Source: Sorghum bicolor (Eukaryota > Streptophyta > Magnoliopsida > Poales > Poaceae). Taken from it: a stretch of DNA of 64,000 bases. The notes under the pieces were generated by a model. It did no database searches. It was given only the letters and a program-made list of their open reading frames with translations, and had not been told where the DNA came from. Position numbers and translations under genes: made by a program. This document shows positions 10,690 through 22,900 of the stretch, in pieces. Position 1 is the stretch's first letter, and each line of letters begins with the position of its first letter. The DNA lies in NCBI RefSeq assembly GCF_000003195.3, contig NC_012875.2:21678842-21742841 (forward strand). Reading direction: 5' to 3'.

Positions 10690-13600
10690 AAATGCTTGGA
10701 AACCAATCTGGACGCACATGATGGAACTCCTAGATGACGTGTCATACGAAATCTTGCTTCGGTCTATTTGGAGACAGTGTTAGTTTCGTTGCAAGATAGG
10801 TGCAAGGTTTGCACATAATGCAGCATAGGCTAAGAAACCATTTTGGACGCACCCAATGGTACTCCTAGGTAAAAGGCTCAAGTGAAAGCTCGGTTTGGTC
10901 TTTTCGGAGATAGTGCTAATCTTGATGCAAGATAGATACACAGTCTGCATGGAATGTACCATATGTTTAGAAATTAATATAGACAGACCCGATAGAACTC
11001 CTTGATGACGTGTGTCATATGGAATCTCGCTTTGGTGTGCTTAGAGACAGTATTAGTTTCGGTGCAAGAAATGTGCACGGTTTGCGCCTAATGCACCAAA
11101 GTCTAAGAAACCATTTTGGAAGCACCTGTTGGTACTCCTAGGTGAAGAGGCTTAAGTGGAGGCTCGGTTCAGTCTGTTTAGAGATAGTGCTAATCTTGAT
11201 GCAAGATATGTGCACGATTTGCAAGGAACATACCATATGCTCAAAAATCAATTTGGACGCACCAGATGGAACTCCTAGATGACATGTGTCATATGGAATC
11301 TCACTTCGGTCCGGTTAGAGACAGTGTTAGTTTCGGTGCAAGATAGGTGCATGGTTTGCACCGAATGCACCATAGGATGAGAAACCATTTTGGGCGCACC
11401 CGATGGTACTCCTAGGTCAAGGTGCTGAAGTAAAAGCTCGGTTTGGTATGTTTGGAGATAATGCTAATCTGGATGCAAGATAGATGCACCTGATATAACT
11501 CCTTGTTGATGTGTCATATGGAATCTTGCTTCGGTTCATTTAGAGAACAGTGTTAGTTTTGGTAGAAGATATGTGCACGGTTTACATCTAATGCACCATA
11601 GGCTAAGAAACCATTTTAGACGCACCCGATGGTACTCGTAGTTGAAGAGGCTCAAGTGGAGGCTCGATTTGGTTTGTTCGGATATAGTGCTAATCTTGAT
11701 GCAAGATAGTTGCACAGTTTGCATGCAACGTACCATATGTTATGAAATCAATTTGGACGCACCCAATGGAACTCCTAGATGACGTGTGTCACATGGAATC
11801 TTGCTTCGGTCTGTTTGGAGACAATGTTAGTTTTGGTGCAAGATAGGTGCATAGTTTGTGCGTAATGCACCATAGTCTAAGAAACCATTTTTAACACACC
11901 TGTTTGTACTCCTAGATGAAGAGGCTCAAGTGGAAGCTCGGTTCGGTCTATTTGGAGATAGTGCTAAAATTGTTGCAAGATAGGTGCATGGTTTGCATGG
12001 AACATACCATATGCTTGGAAATCAATTTGGATGCACCCGATGGAACTCCTTGACAACGTGTGTCATATGGAATCTCGCTTCGGTCCATTTGGAGACAGTG
12101 TTAGTTTCGGTGCAAGATAGGTGCAAGGTTTGCACATAATGCAGCATAGACTAAGAAACCATTTTGCACGCACCCGATGGTACTCCTAGGTAAAAGGCTC
12201 AAGTGAAAGCTCAATTTGGTCTATTTGGAGATAGTGCTAATCTTGATGCAAGATAGATGCACGGTCTGCATGGAACGTACCATATGCTTAGAAATTAATT
12301 TGGACACACCCGATAGAACTCCTTGATGACGTGTGTCATATGGAATCTCTCTTTGGTGTGCTTAGAGATAGTATTAGTTTTGGTGCAACATATGTGCACG
12401 GTTTGCGCCTAATGCACCAAAGTCTAAGAAACCATTTTGGAAGCTCCTGTTGGTACTCCTAGATGAAGAGGCTCAAGTGGAGGCTCGATTCGGTCTATTC
12501 AGAGATAGTGCTAGTCTTGATGCAAGATAGGTGCACGATTTGCATGAAACATACCATATGCATGGAAATCAATTTGGATGCACCCGATGGAACTCCTTGA
12601 TGACGTGTGTCAATTGGAATCTTGCTTCGGTCCATTTGGAGACGTTGTTAGTTTCGGTGCAAGATAGGTGCACAGTTTGCACCTAATGCACCATAGTCTA
12701 AGAAACCATTTTGGACGCACTTATTGGTACTCCTAGGTGAAGGGGCTCAAGTGGATGCTGGTTCGGTCAGTTTGGAGATAATGCTAATCCTTATGCAAGG
12801 TAGGTGCATAGTTTGCATGGAACATACCATATGCTTGGAAATCAATTTGGATGCACTCGATGGAACTCCTTGATGACGTGTATCATATGGAATCTCGCTT
12901 CGGTCCATTTGGAGACATTGTTAGTTTCCGTGCAAGATATGTGCACGGTTTACACCTAATGCACCATAGCCTAAAGAAACCATTTTGGACGCAATTGTTG
13001 GTACTCCTAGGTGAAGGGGCTCAAGTGGATGCTCGGTTCGGTCTATTTGGAGATAGTGCTAATCTTGATGCAAGATAGGTGCACAGTTTGCATGGAACAT
13101 ACCAAATGCTTGGAAATCAATCTGGACGCACGTGATGGAACTCCTAGATGACGTGTGTCATATGAAATCTTGATTTGGTCTGCTTGGAGGCAGTGTTAGT
13201 TTCGGTGCAAGATAGGTGCAAAGTTTGCACATAATGCAGCATAGGCTAAGAAACCATTTTGGACGCACCCAATGGTACTCCTAGGTAAAAGGCTCAAGTG
13301 AAAGCTCAGTTTGGTCTATTTGGAGATAGTGCTAATCTTGATTCAAGATAGAGGCACGGTCTGCATGGAATGTACCATATGCTTAGAAATTTATTTGGAC
13401 ACACCCGATAGAACTCCTTGATGACGTGTGTCATATGGAATCTCGCTTTGGTGTGCTTAGAGATAGTATTAGTTTCGGTGCAAGATATGTGCACGGTTTG
13501 CGCCTAATGCACCAAAGTCTAAGAAACCATTTTGGAAGCACATGTTGGTACTCCTAGGTGAAGAGGCTCAAGTGGAGGCTCGGTTCGGTCTGTTTAGAGA

Positions 13601-14673
13601 TAGTGCTAATTTTGATGTAAGATAGGTGCACGATTTGCATGGAACATACAATATGCTCAGAAATCAATTTGGACGCACCAGATGGAACTCCTAGATGACA
13701 TGTGTCATATAGAATCTCACTTTGGTCCGTTTAGAGACAGTGTTATTTTTAGTGCAAGATAGGTGCACAGTTTGCACCTACCATAGGATAAGAAACCATT
13801 TTGGACACACCCGATGGTACTCCTAGGTCAAGGGGCTCAAGTGAAAGCTTGATTTGGTCTCTTTGGAGATAGTGCTAATCTTGATGCAAGATAGATGCAC
13901 GGTTTGCATGGAACATACGATATGCTTAGAAACCAGTTAGGACGCACCTGATATAACTCTTGATGATTTGTGTCATATGGAATCTTGCTTCGGTTCGTTT
14001 AGAGACAGTGTTTGTTTTGGTAGAAGATATGTGCACGGTTTACGCCTAATGCACCATATGCTAAGAAACCATTTCAGACGTGCCCGATGGTACTCGTAGT
14101 TGAAGAGGCTCAAGTGGAGGCTCGATTTGGTCTGTTCGGATATAGTGCTAGTCTTGATGCAAGATAGTTGCACAGTTTGCATGCAGCGTACCATATGTTA
14201 AAAAATCAATTTGGACGCACCCAATGGAATCTCGCTTCGGTCTCTTTGGAGAGAATGTTAGTTTTGGTGCAAGATAGGTGCATAGTTTGTGCCAAATGCA
14301 CCATAGTCTAAGAAACCATTTTTGACACACCTGTTTGTACTCCTAGATGAAGAGGCTCAAGTGGAAGCTCGGTTCGGTCTGTTTGGAGATAGTGCTAATC
14401 TTGATGCAAGATAGGTGCACGGTTTGCATGGAACATACCATATGCTTGGAAATCAATTTGAATGCACCCGAAGGAACTCCTTGATGATGTGTGTCATATG
14501 GAATCTCACTTTGGTCTGTTTAGAAACAGTGTTAGTTTCGGTGCAAGATATGTGCATAATTTGCGTCTAATGCACCATAGTCTAAGAAACCATTTTGGTA
14601 GCACCTGTTTGTACTTCGGTGAAGAGGCTCCAGTGGAAGCTCGGTTTGATCTATTTGGAGATAGTGCTAATCT
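10690..14673 (+). repeat. 137-bp satellite array, block 3 (plus orientation)
   Basis: Alternating A and B monomers in plus orientation. Successive monomer starts at 13069, 13206, 13342 and 13479 give spacings of 137, 136 and 137 bp. The block is interrupted on the right by the solo LTR; the last five bases (14669-14673, AATCT) are its target-site duplication. No gene is present. Confidence 0.93.
14669..14673. repeat. Target-site duplication AATCT of the solo LTR (left copy)
   Basis: The matching right copy is 15793-15797. Removing the LTR and one copy gives GCTAATCTGATGCAAG, which is found uninterrupted in paralogous satellite at 17691-17706. Confidence 0.88.
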
Positions 14674-15792
14674 TGATGAGGACATCAACACCAGCGATAC
14701 ATATCCTACATCCACCAGCGATACATATCCTACATCCTCTCCGACACAACATATAGCTGGTCCTCTTACTCGTGCTCGTGCCCGTCAACTCAACCTTCAA
14801 GTAAGTTCGGCTTTAAACTCTTGTCAATCATATTTAGACAATGGAGACACGTGCACTTTCGTGTTGCTCAGGAATAATGGACAAGATCAGCAAGGGAAGG
14901 TTCAACTGCATTCAGAATTTGAGGCAACACCAACTTCAAGGGCTGATTGCATATGGGAAGAGTGATAACTTAACAAAGGTGATTGGAGATCAGGTCCAAG
15001 CCTCCACAACATCCTCTATCAAGTTACCACGTCGCTTCTAAAGCAAGGAAACAAAGAGTCCAAACCCAACATGTTTTGGGAGTTGGATTCGGACTGGAAA
15101 ATAACTCTAACTTGTATGGATCACCACGGCGTCATATGGACTCCAACTGGGACGTTCCTATACTTGTTGGAAAGCTCATGAAGTCTACTTTCCAATGGGT
15201 CCAACAACATATCTATGCAGCTTATGAGTCAGGCGCAGTCCTTGTTTTCGTGCCGACACCTTTTTCTGTTTTGGTGCTGCGTCACCCTATTTTGGACCAA
15301 TGGCCCATGTATCAAGTTGAGTCCATTAGGGACGCGTCCTAGGGTTGGAGGACGACTCTAGCACCCCTTTGGTCGTCCTCCCCTCTATTTATTTACATCT
15401 AGAGCCGCCATGAACAACTGGGTTTTGTTTAGATCAAGTTTAGCCTTCGCTACTTGCTTGTAGGCGCGCGTGTAGGATCAGCCGCCCGTCTCCTTGTCTT
15501 CGGAACCCCATTGTTGATTAAGATTCAGTTTAAAACCTTCAATTCATCTTGCAAATTCAGTGCTTGTTTCCTCGTTCTTGCTAGTTCTTCGATTGCTTGC
15601 AGGACGGGAGCCCTAGGGGCTGGTTGTCGCGCTCCACAAGATCGTGACGGCTGTTGGACGTGGTGTATCGGTTGCTAAGGCGCGGTCTTGAGGGCTGTAG
15701 TCGGGCCGTGAATGTCATCTCCATCCACTAATCGAGTTATCCAGCGCCTCTCATCGAAAGATCAGGCCAAAAACCCTAGCGGGTTCGCAACA
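14674..15792 (+). mobile_element. Solo LTR of the CRM-family gypsy element
   Basis: This 1119-bp segment begins TGATGAGGACATC and ends TTCGCAACA. It is flanked by AATCT on both sides (14669-14673 and 15793-15797), as expected of a 5-bp target duplication. It closely matches the 5' LTR at 56653-57771 and the partial 3' LTR at 63364-64000, with scattered substitutions. It contains the LTR-encoded end of pol in open frame (from 14674 to a TGA near 14965). No internal region is present, so it fits recombination between two LTRs of a former full element. Whether the LTR ends at GCA or ACA is uncertain by three bases; the target duplication favours ACA. Confidence 0.9.
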
Positions 15793-16976
15793 AATCTGAT
15801 GCAAGATAGGTGCATGATTTGCAAGGAACATACCATATGCTTAGAAATCAATTTGGACACACCCAATGGAACTCCTAGTTGATGTGTGTCATATGGAATC
15901 TTGCTTCGGTCAGTTTGTAGACATTGTAAGTTTTAGTGCAAGATAGGTGCATAGTTTGCGCCTAATGCACCTGGTCTAAGAAACCATTTTGGACGCACAA
16001 GTTGGTACTCTTGGGTGAAGAGGCTCAAGTGGAAGCTTAGTTCGGTCAGTTTGGAGATAGTGCTAATCCATATGCAAGGTAGATGCATGGTTTGCATGGA
16101 ACATACCATATGCTTGGAAATCAATTTGGATATACCCGATGGAACTCCTTGATGACGTGTGTCATATGGAATCTCGCTTCGGTCCATTTGGAGACATTGT
16201 TAGTTTCAGTGCAAGATAGGTGCAAGGTTTGCATATAATGCAACATAGGCTAAGAAACAATTTTGGATGCACCCGATGGTACTCCTTGGTAAAAGGCTCA
16301 AGTGAAAGCTCAGTTTGGTCTATTTGGAGATAGTGCTAATCTTGATGCAAGATAGATGCACGGTCTGCATGGAACGTACCATATGATTAGAAATTAATTT
16401 GGACACACCCGATAGAACACCTTGATGACGTGTGTCATCTGGAATGTCACTTTGGTGTGCTTAGAGATAGTATTAGTTTTGGTGCAAGATATATGCACGA
16501 TTTGCGCGTAATGCACCAAAGTCTAAGAAACCATTTTGGAAGCACCTGTTGGTACTCCTAGGTGAAGAGGCTCAAGTGGAGGCTCGGTTTGATCTGTTTA
16601 GAGATAGTGCTAATTTTGATGTAAGATAGGTGCACGATTTGCATGGATCATACCATATGCTCAGAAATCATTTTGGACGTAGCAGATGGAACTCCTAGAT
16701 GACATGTGTCATATGGAATCTCACTTCGGTCCGTTTAGAGACAGTGTTATTTTTAGTGCAAGATAGGTGCACAGTTTGCACCTACCATAGGATAAGAAAC
16801 CATTTTGGACACACCCGATGGTACTTCTAGGTCAAGGGGCTCAAGTGAAAGCTCAATTTGGTCTCTTTGGAGATAGTGCTAATCTTGATGCATGATAGAT
16901 GCACGGTTTGCATGGAACATACGATATGCTCAGAAACCAATTAGGACGCACCTGATATAACTCTTGATGATTTGTG

Positions 16977-19900
16977 TCATATGGAATCTTGCTTTGGTTC
17001 GTTTAGAGACAGTGTTAGTTTTGGTAGAAGATATGTGCACGGTTTACGCCTAATGCACCATAGGCTAAGAATGCATTTTAGACGCACTCGATGGTACTCG
17101 TAGTTGAAGAGGCTCAAGTGGAGGCTCAATTTGGTCTGTTCGAATATAGTGCTAATCTTGATGCAAGATAGTTGCACAGTTTGCATGTAGCGTACCATAT
17201 GTTAACAAATCAATTCGGACGCACCCAATGGAACTCCTAGACGACGTGTGTCATTTGGAATTTCGCTTCGGTCTGTTTGGAGACAATGTTAGTTTCGGTG
17301 CAAGATAGGTGAATAGTTTGTGCCTAATGCGTCTAAGAAACCATTTTTGACACCCCTGTTTGTACTCCTAGATGAAGAGGCTCAAGTGGAAGCTCGGTTC
17401 GCTCTGTTTGGAGATAGTGCTAATCTTGATGCAAGATAGGTGCACGGTATGCATGTAACATACCATATGCTTGGAAATCAATTTGGATGCACCCGATGGA
17501 ACTCGTTGATGACATGTGTCATATGGAATCTCACTTTGGTCTGTTTAGAAACAGTGTTAGTTTCGGTCCAAGATATGTGCATGGTTTGCGTCTAATGCAC
17601 CATAGTCTAAGAAACCATTTTGGAAGCACCTGTTGGTACTTCGGTGAAGAGGCTCAAGTGGAAGCTCGGTTTGATCTATTTGGAGATAGTGCTAATCTGA
17701 TGCAAGGTAGGTGCATGATTTGCAAGGAACATACCATATGCTTAGAAATCAATTTGGACGCACCCAATGGAACTCCTAGTAGACTTGTGTCATATGGAAT
17801 CTTGCTTCGGTCCGTTTGTAGACATTGTAAGTTTTAGTGCAAGATAGGTGCACAGTTTGCGCCTAATGCACCATAGTCTAAGAAACCATTTTGGACGCAC
17901 AAGTTGGTACTCTTGGGTGAAGATGCTCAAGTGGAAGCTTGGTTCGGTCAGTTTGGAGATAGTGCTAATCCTTATGCAAGGTAGGTGCATGGTTTGCATG
18001 GAACATACCATATGCTTGGAAATCAAGGATGCACCCGATGGAACTCCTTGATGACGTGTGTCATATGGAATCTCGCTTCGGTCCATTTGGAGACATTGTT
18101 AGTTTCGGTGCAAGATAGGTGCAAGGTTTGCATATAATGCAGCATAGGCTAAGAAACCATTTTGGAAGCACCTGTTGGTACTCCTAGGTGAAGAGGCCCA
18201 AGTGGAGGCTCGGTTCGGTGTGTTATTGTTAGTTTCGGTGCAAGATAGGCGCACAGTATTCACCTAATGCACCGTAGTCTAAGAAACCATTTTGGACGCA
18301 TTTGTTGGTACTCTTAGGTGAAGGGGCTCAAGTGGATGCTCAGTTTGGTCTGTTTGGAGATAGTGCCAATCTTGATGCAAGATAGGTGCACGGTTTTCAT
18401 GGAACATACCAAATGCTTAGAAATCAATCTGGACGCACATGATGGAACACCTAGATGACGTGTGTCATACAAAATCTTGCTTTGGTCTGTTTGGAGACAG
18501 TGTTAGTTTTGGTGCAATATAGGTGCATGATTTGCATGGAACATACCATATGCTTGGAAATCAATTTGGATGCACCCGATGGAACTCCTTGATGACGTGT
18601 GTCATTTGGAATCTCGCTTCGGTCCATTTGGAGACATTGTTAGTTTCGGTGCAAGATAAGTGCATAGTTTGCACCTAATGCACCATAGTCTAAGAAACCA
18701 TTTTGGACGCATTTCTTGGTACTCCTAGGTGAAGGGGCTCAAGTGGATGCTAGGTTTGGTCTGTTTAGAGATAGTGCTAATCTTGATGCAAGATATGTGC
18801 ACGGTTTGCGCCTAATGCACCAAAGTCTAAGAATCCATTTTGGAAGCACCTGTTGGTACTCCTAGGTGAAGAGGCTCAAGTGGACGCTCGATTTGGTCTG
18901 TTTAGAGATAGTGCTAGTCTTGATGCAAGATAGGTGCATGATTTGCATGGAACATACAATATGCTTGGAAATCAATTTGGATGCACCCGATGGAACTCCT
19001 TGATGACGTGTGTCATTTGGAATCTCTTAGAAATCAATTAGGTCGCACCTGATATAACTCCTTGATGATTTGTGTCATATGGAATCTTGCTTTGGTTCGT
19101 TTAAAGACAGTGTTAGTTTTGGTAGAAGATGTGTGCACGGTTTACGCCTAATGCACCATAGGCTAAGAAACCGTTTTAGACGCACCCGATGGTACTCGTA
19201 GTTGAAGAGGCTCAAGTGGAGGCTCGATTTGGTATGTTCGGATATAGTGCTAATCTTGATGCAAGATAGTTGCACAGTTTGCATGCAACGTACCATATGT
19301 TAAGAAATCAAATTGGACGCACCCAATGGAACCCAATGCAAGTTGACGTGTGCCATATGCAAGATAGGTGCATAGTTTGCGCCTAATGCACCATAGTCTA
19401 AGAAACCATTTTGGACGCACAAGTTGGTACTCTTGGGTGAAGAGGCTCAAGTGGAAGCTTAGTTCGGTCAGTTTGGAGATAGTGCTAATCCATATTCAAG
19501 GTAGATGCATGGTTTGCATGGAACATACCATATGCTTGGAAATCAGTTTGGATGCACCCGATGGAACTCCTTGATGACGTGTGTCATATGGAATCTCGCT
19601 TCGGTCCATTTGGAGACATTGTTAGTTTCAGTGCAAGATAGGTGCAAGGTTTGCATATAATGCAGCATAGGCTAAGAAACCATTTTGGATGCACCCGATG
19701 GTACTCCTTGGTAAAAGGCTCAAATGAAAGCTCAGTTTGGTCTATTTGGAGATAGTGCTAATCTTGATGTAAGATAGATGCACGGTCTGCATGGAACGTA
19801 CCATATGCTTAGAAATTAATTTTTACACACCCGATAGAACACCTTGATGACGTGTGTCATCTGGAATGTCACTTTGGTGTGCTTAGAGATAGTATTAGTT

Positions 19901-22900
19901 TTGGTGCAAGATATATGCACGGTTTGCGCCTAATGCACCAAAGTCTGAGAAACCATTTTGGAAACACCTGTTGGTACTCCTAGGTGAAGAGGCTCAAGTG
20001 GAGGCTCGGTTCGCTCTGTTTAGAGATAGTGCTAATTTTGATGTAAGATAGGTGCACGATTTGCATGGATCATACCATATGCTCAGAAATCAATTTGGAC
20101 GCACCAGATGGAACTCCTAGATGACATGTGTCATATGGAATCTCACTTCAGTCCGTTTAGAGACAGTGTTATTTTTAGTGCAAGATAGGTGCACAGTTTG
20201 CACCTACCATAGGATAAGAAACCATTTTGGACACACCCGATGGTACTCCTAGGTCAAGGGGCTCAAGTGAAAGCTCGATTTGGTCTCTTTGGAGATAGTG
20301 CTAATCTTGATGCATGATAGATGCACGGTTTGCATGGAACATACGATATGCTCAGAAACCAATTAGGACGCACCTGATATAACTCTTTATGATTTGTGTC
20401 ATATGGAATGTTGCTTTGGTTCATTTAGAGACAGTGTTAGTTTTGGTAGAAGATATGTGCACGGTTTACGCCTAATGCACCATAGGCTAAGAATCAATTT
20501 TAGACGCACCCGATGGTACTCGTAGTTGAAGAGGCTCAAGTGGAGGCTCGATTTGGTCTGTTCGAATATAGTGCTAATCTTGATGCAAGATAGTTGCACA
20601 GTTTGCATGTAGCGTACCATATGTTAACAAATCAATTTGGACGCACCTAATGGAACTCCTAGACAACGTGTGTCATATGGAATCTCGCTTCGGTCTGTTT
20701 GGAGACAATGTTAGTTTCGGTGCAAGATAGGTGCATAGTTTGTGCCTAAGGCACCATAGTCTAAGAAACCATTTTTGACACCTAGATGAAGAGGCTCAAG
20801 TGGAAGCTCGGTTCGCTCTGTTTGGAGATAGTGCTAATCTTGATGCGAGATAGGTGCACGGTATGCATGTAACATACCATATGCTTGGAAATCAATTTGG
20901 ATGCACCCGATGGAACTCGTTGATGACATGTGTCATATGGAATCTCACTTTGGTCTGTTTAGAAACAGTGTTAGTTTCGGTCCAAGATATGTGCATGGTT
21001 TGCGTCTAATGCACCATAGTCTAAGAAACCATTTTGGAAGCACCTGTTGGTACTTCGGTGAAGAGGCTCAAGTGGAAGCTCGGTTTGATCTATTTGGAGA
21101 TAGTGCTAATCTGATGCAAGGTAGGTGCATGATTTGCAAGGAACATACCATATGCTTAGAAATCAATTTGGACGCACCCAATGGAACTCCTAGTAGACTT
21201 GTGTCATATGGAATCTTGCTTCGGTCCGTTTGTAGACATTGTAAGTTTTAGTGCAAGATAGGTGCACAGTTTGCGCCTAATGCACCATAGTCTAAGAAAC
21301 CATTTTGGACGCACAAGTTGGTACTCTTGGGTGAAGATGCTCAAGTGGAAGCTTGGTTCGGTCAGTTTGGAGATAGTGCTAATCCTTATGCAAGGTAGGT
21401 GCATGGTTTGCATGGAACATACCATATGCTTGGAAATCAAGGATGCACCCGATGGAACTCCTTGATGACGTGTGTCATATGGAATCTCGCTTCGGTCCAT
21501 TTGGAGACATTGTTAGTTTCGGTGCAAGATAGGTGCAAGGTTTGCATATAATGCAGCATAGGCTAAGAAACCATTTTGGAAGCACTTGTTGGTACTCCTA
21601 GGTGAAGAGGCCCAAGTGGAGGCTCGGTTCGGTGTGTTATTGTTAGTTTCGGTGCAAGATAGGCGCACAGTATTCACCTAATGCACCGTAGTCTAAGAAA
21701 CCATTTTGGATGCATTTGTTGGTACTCCTAGGTGAAGGGGCTCAAGTGGATGCTCAGTTTGGTCTGTTTGGAGATAGTGCTAATCTTGATGCAAGATAGG
21801 TGCACGGTTTGCATGGAACATACCAAATGCTTAGAAATCAATCTGGACGCACATGATGGAACTCCTAGATGACGTGTGTCATACAAAATCTTGCTTTGGT
21901 CTGTTTGGAGACAGTGTTAGTTTTGGTGCAAGATAGGTGCAAGGTTTGCACATAATGCAGCATAGGCTAAGAAACCATTTTGGACACACCCGATGGTACT
22001 CCTAGGTAAAAGGCTCAAGTGAAAGCTCGATTTGGTCTATTTGGAGATAGTGCTAATCTTGATGCAAGATAGATGCACGGTCTGCATGGACGTACCATGT
22101 GCTTAGAAATTAATTTGGACACACCCGATCAACTCCTTGATGACGTGTGTCATATGGAATCTCGCTTTGGTGTGCTTAGAGATAGTATTAGTTTCAGTGC
22201 AAGATATGTGCACGGTTTGCGCCTAATGCACCAAAGTCTAAGAATCCATTTTGGAAGCACCTGTTGGTACTCCTAGGTGAAGAGGCTCAAGTGGACGCTC
22301 GATTTGGTCTGTTTAGAGATAGTGCTAGTCTTGATGCAAGATAGGTGCATGATTTGCATGGAACGTACCATATGCTTGGAAATCAATTTGGATGCACCCG
22401 ATGGAACTCCTTGATGACGTGTGTCATTTGGAATCTCGCTTCGGTCTATTTGGAGACATTGTTAGTTTCGGTGCAAGATAAGTGCATAGTTTGCACCTAA
22501 TGCACCATAGTCTAAGAAACCATTTTGGACGCATTTGTTGGTACTCCTAGGTGAAGGGGCTCAAGTGGATGCTAGGTTTGGTCTGTTTAGAGGTAGTGCT
22601 AATCTTGATGCAAGATAGATGCATGGTTTGCATGGAACATACGATATGCTTAGAAATCAATTAGGTCGCACCTGATATAACTCCTTGATGATTTGTGTCA
22701 TATGGAATCTTGCTTTGGTTCGTTTAAAGACAGTGTTAGTTTTGGTAGAAGATGTGTGCACGGTTTACGCCTAATGCACCATAGGCTAAGAAACCGTTTT
22801 AGACGCACCCGATGGTACTCGTAGTTGAAGAGGCTCAAGTGGAGGCTCGATTTGGTATGTTCGGATATAGTGCTAATCTTGATGCAAGATAGTTGCACAG

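Noticed and set aside
3786..14300. Dozens of 60-120-codon reading frames in the satellite, on both strands, with similar proteins
   Set aside because: They are translations of the same 137-bp monomer, shift with indels, overlap on opposite strands and have no domain. They repeat because the DNA repeats.
14462..14965. A 167-codon reading frame as a novel gene
   Set aside because: It is satellite fused to the LTR-encoded pol end at the insertion point 14674.
14983..15678. Plus-strand frames of 74-119 codons within the CRM LTR
   Set aside because: They recur in every LTR copy, start at arbitrary ATGs and have no domain; non-coding LTR sequence is the simpler reading.
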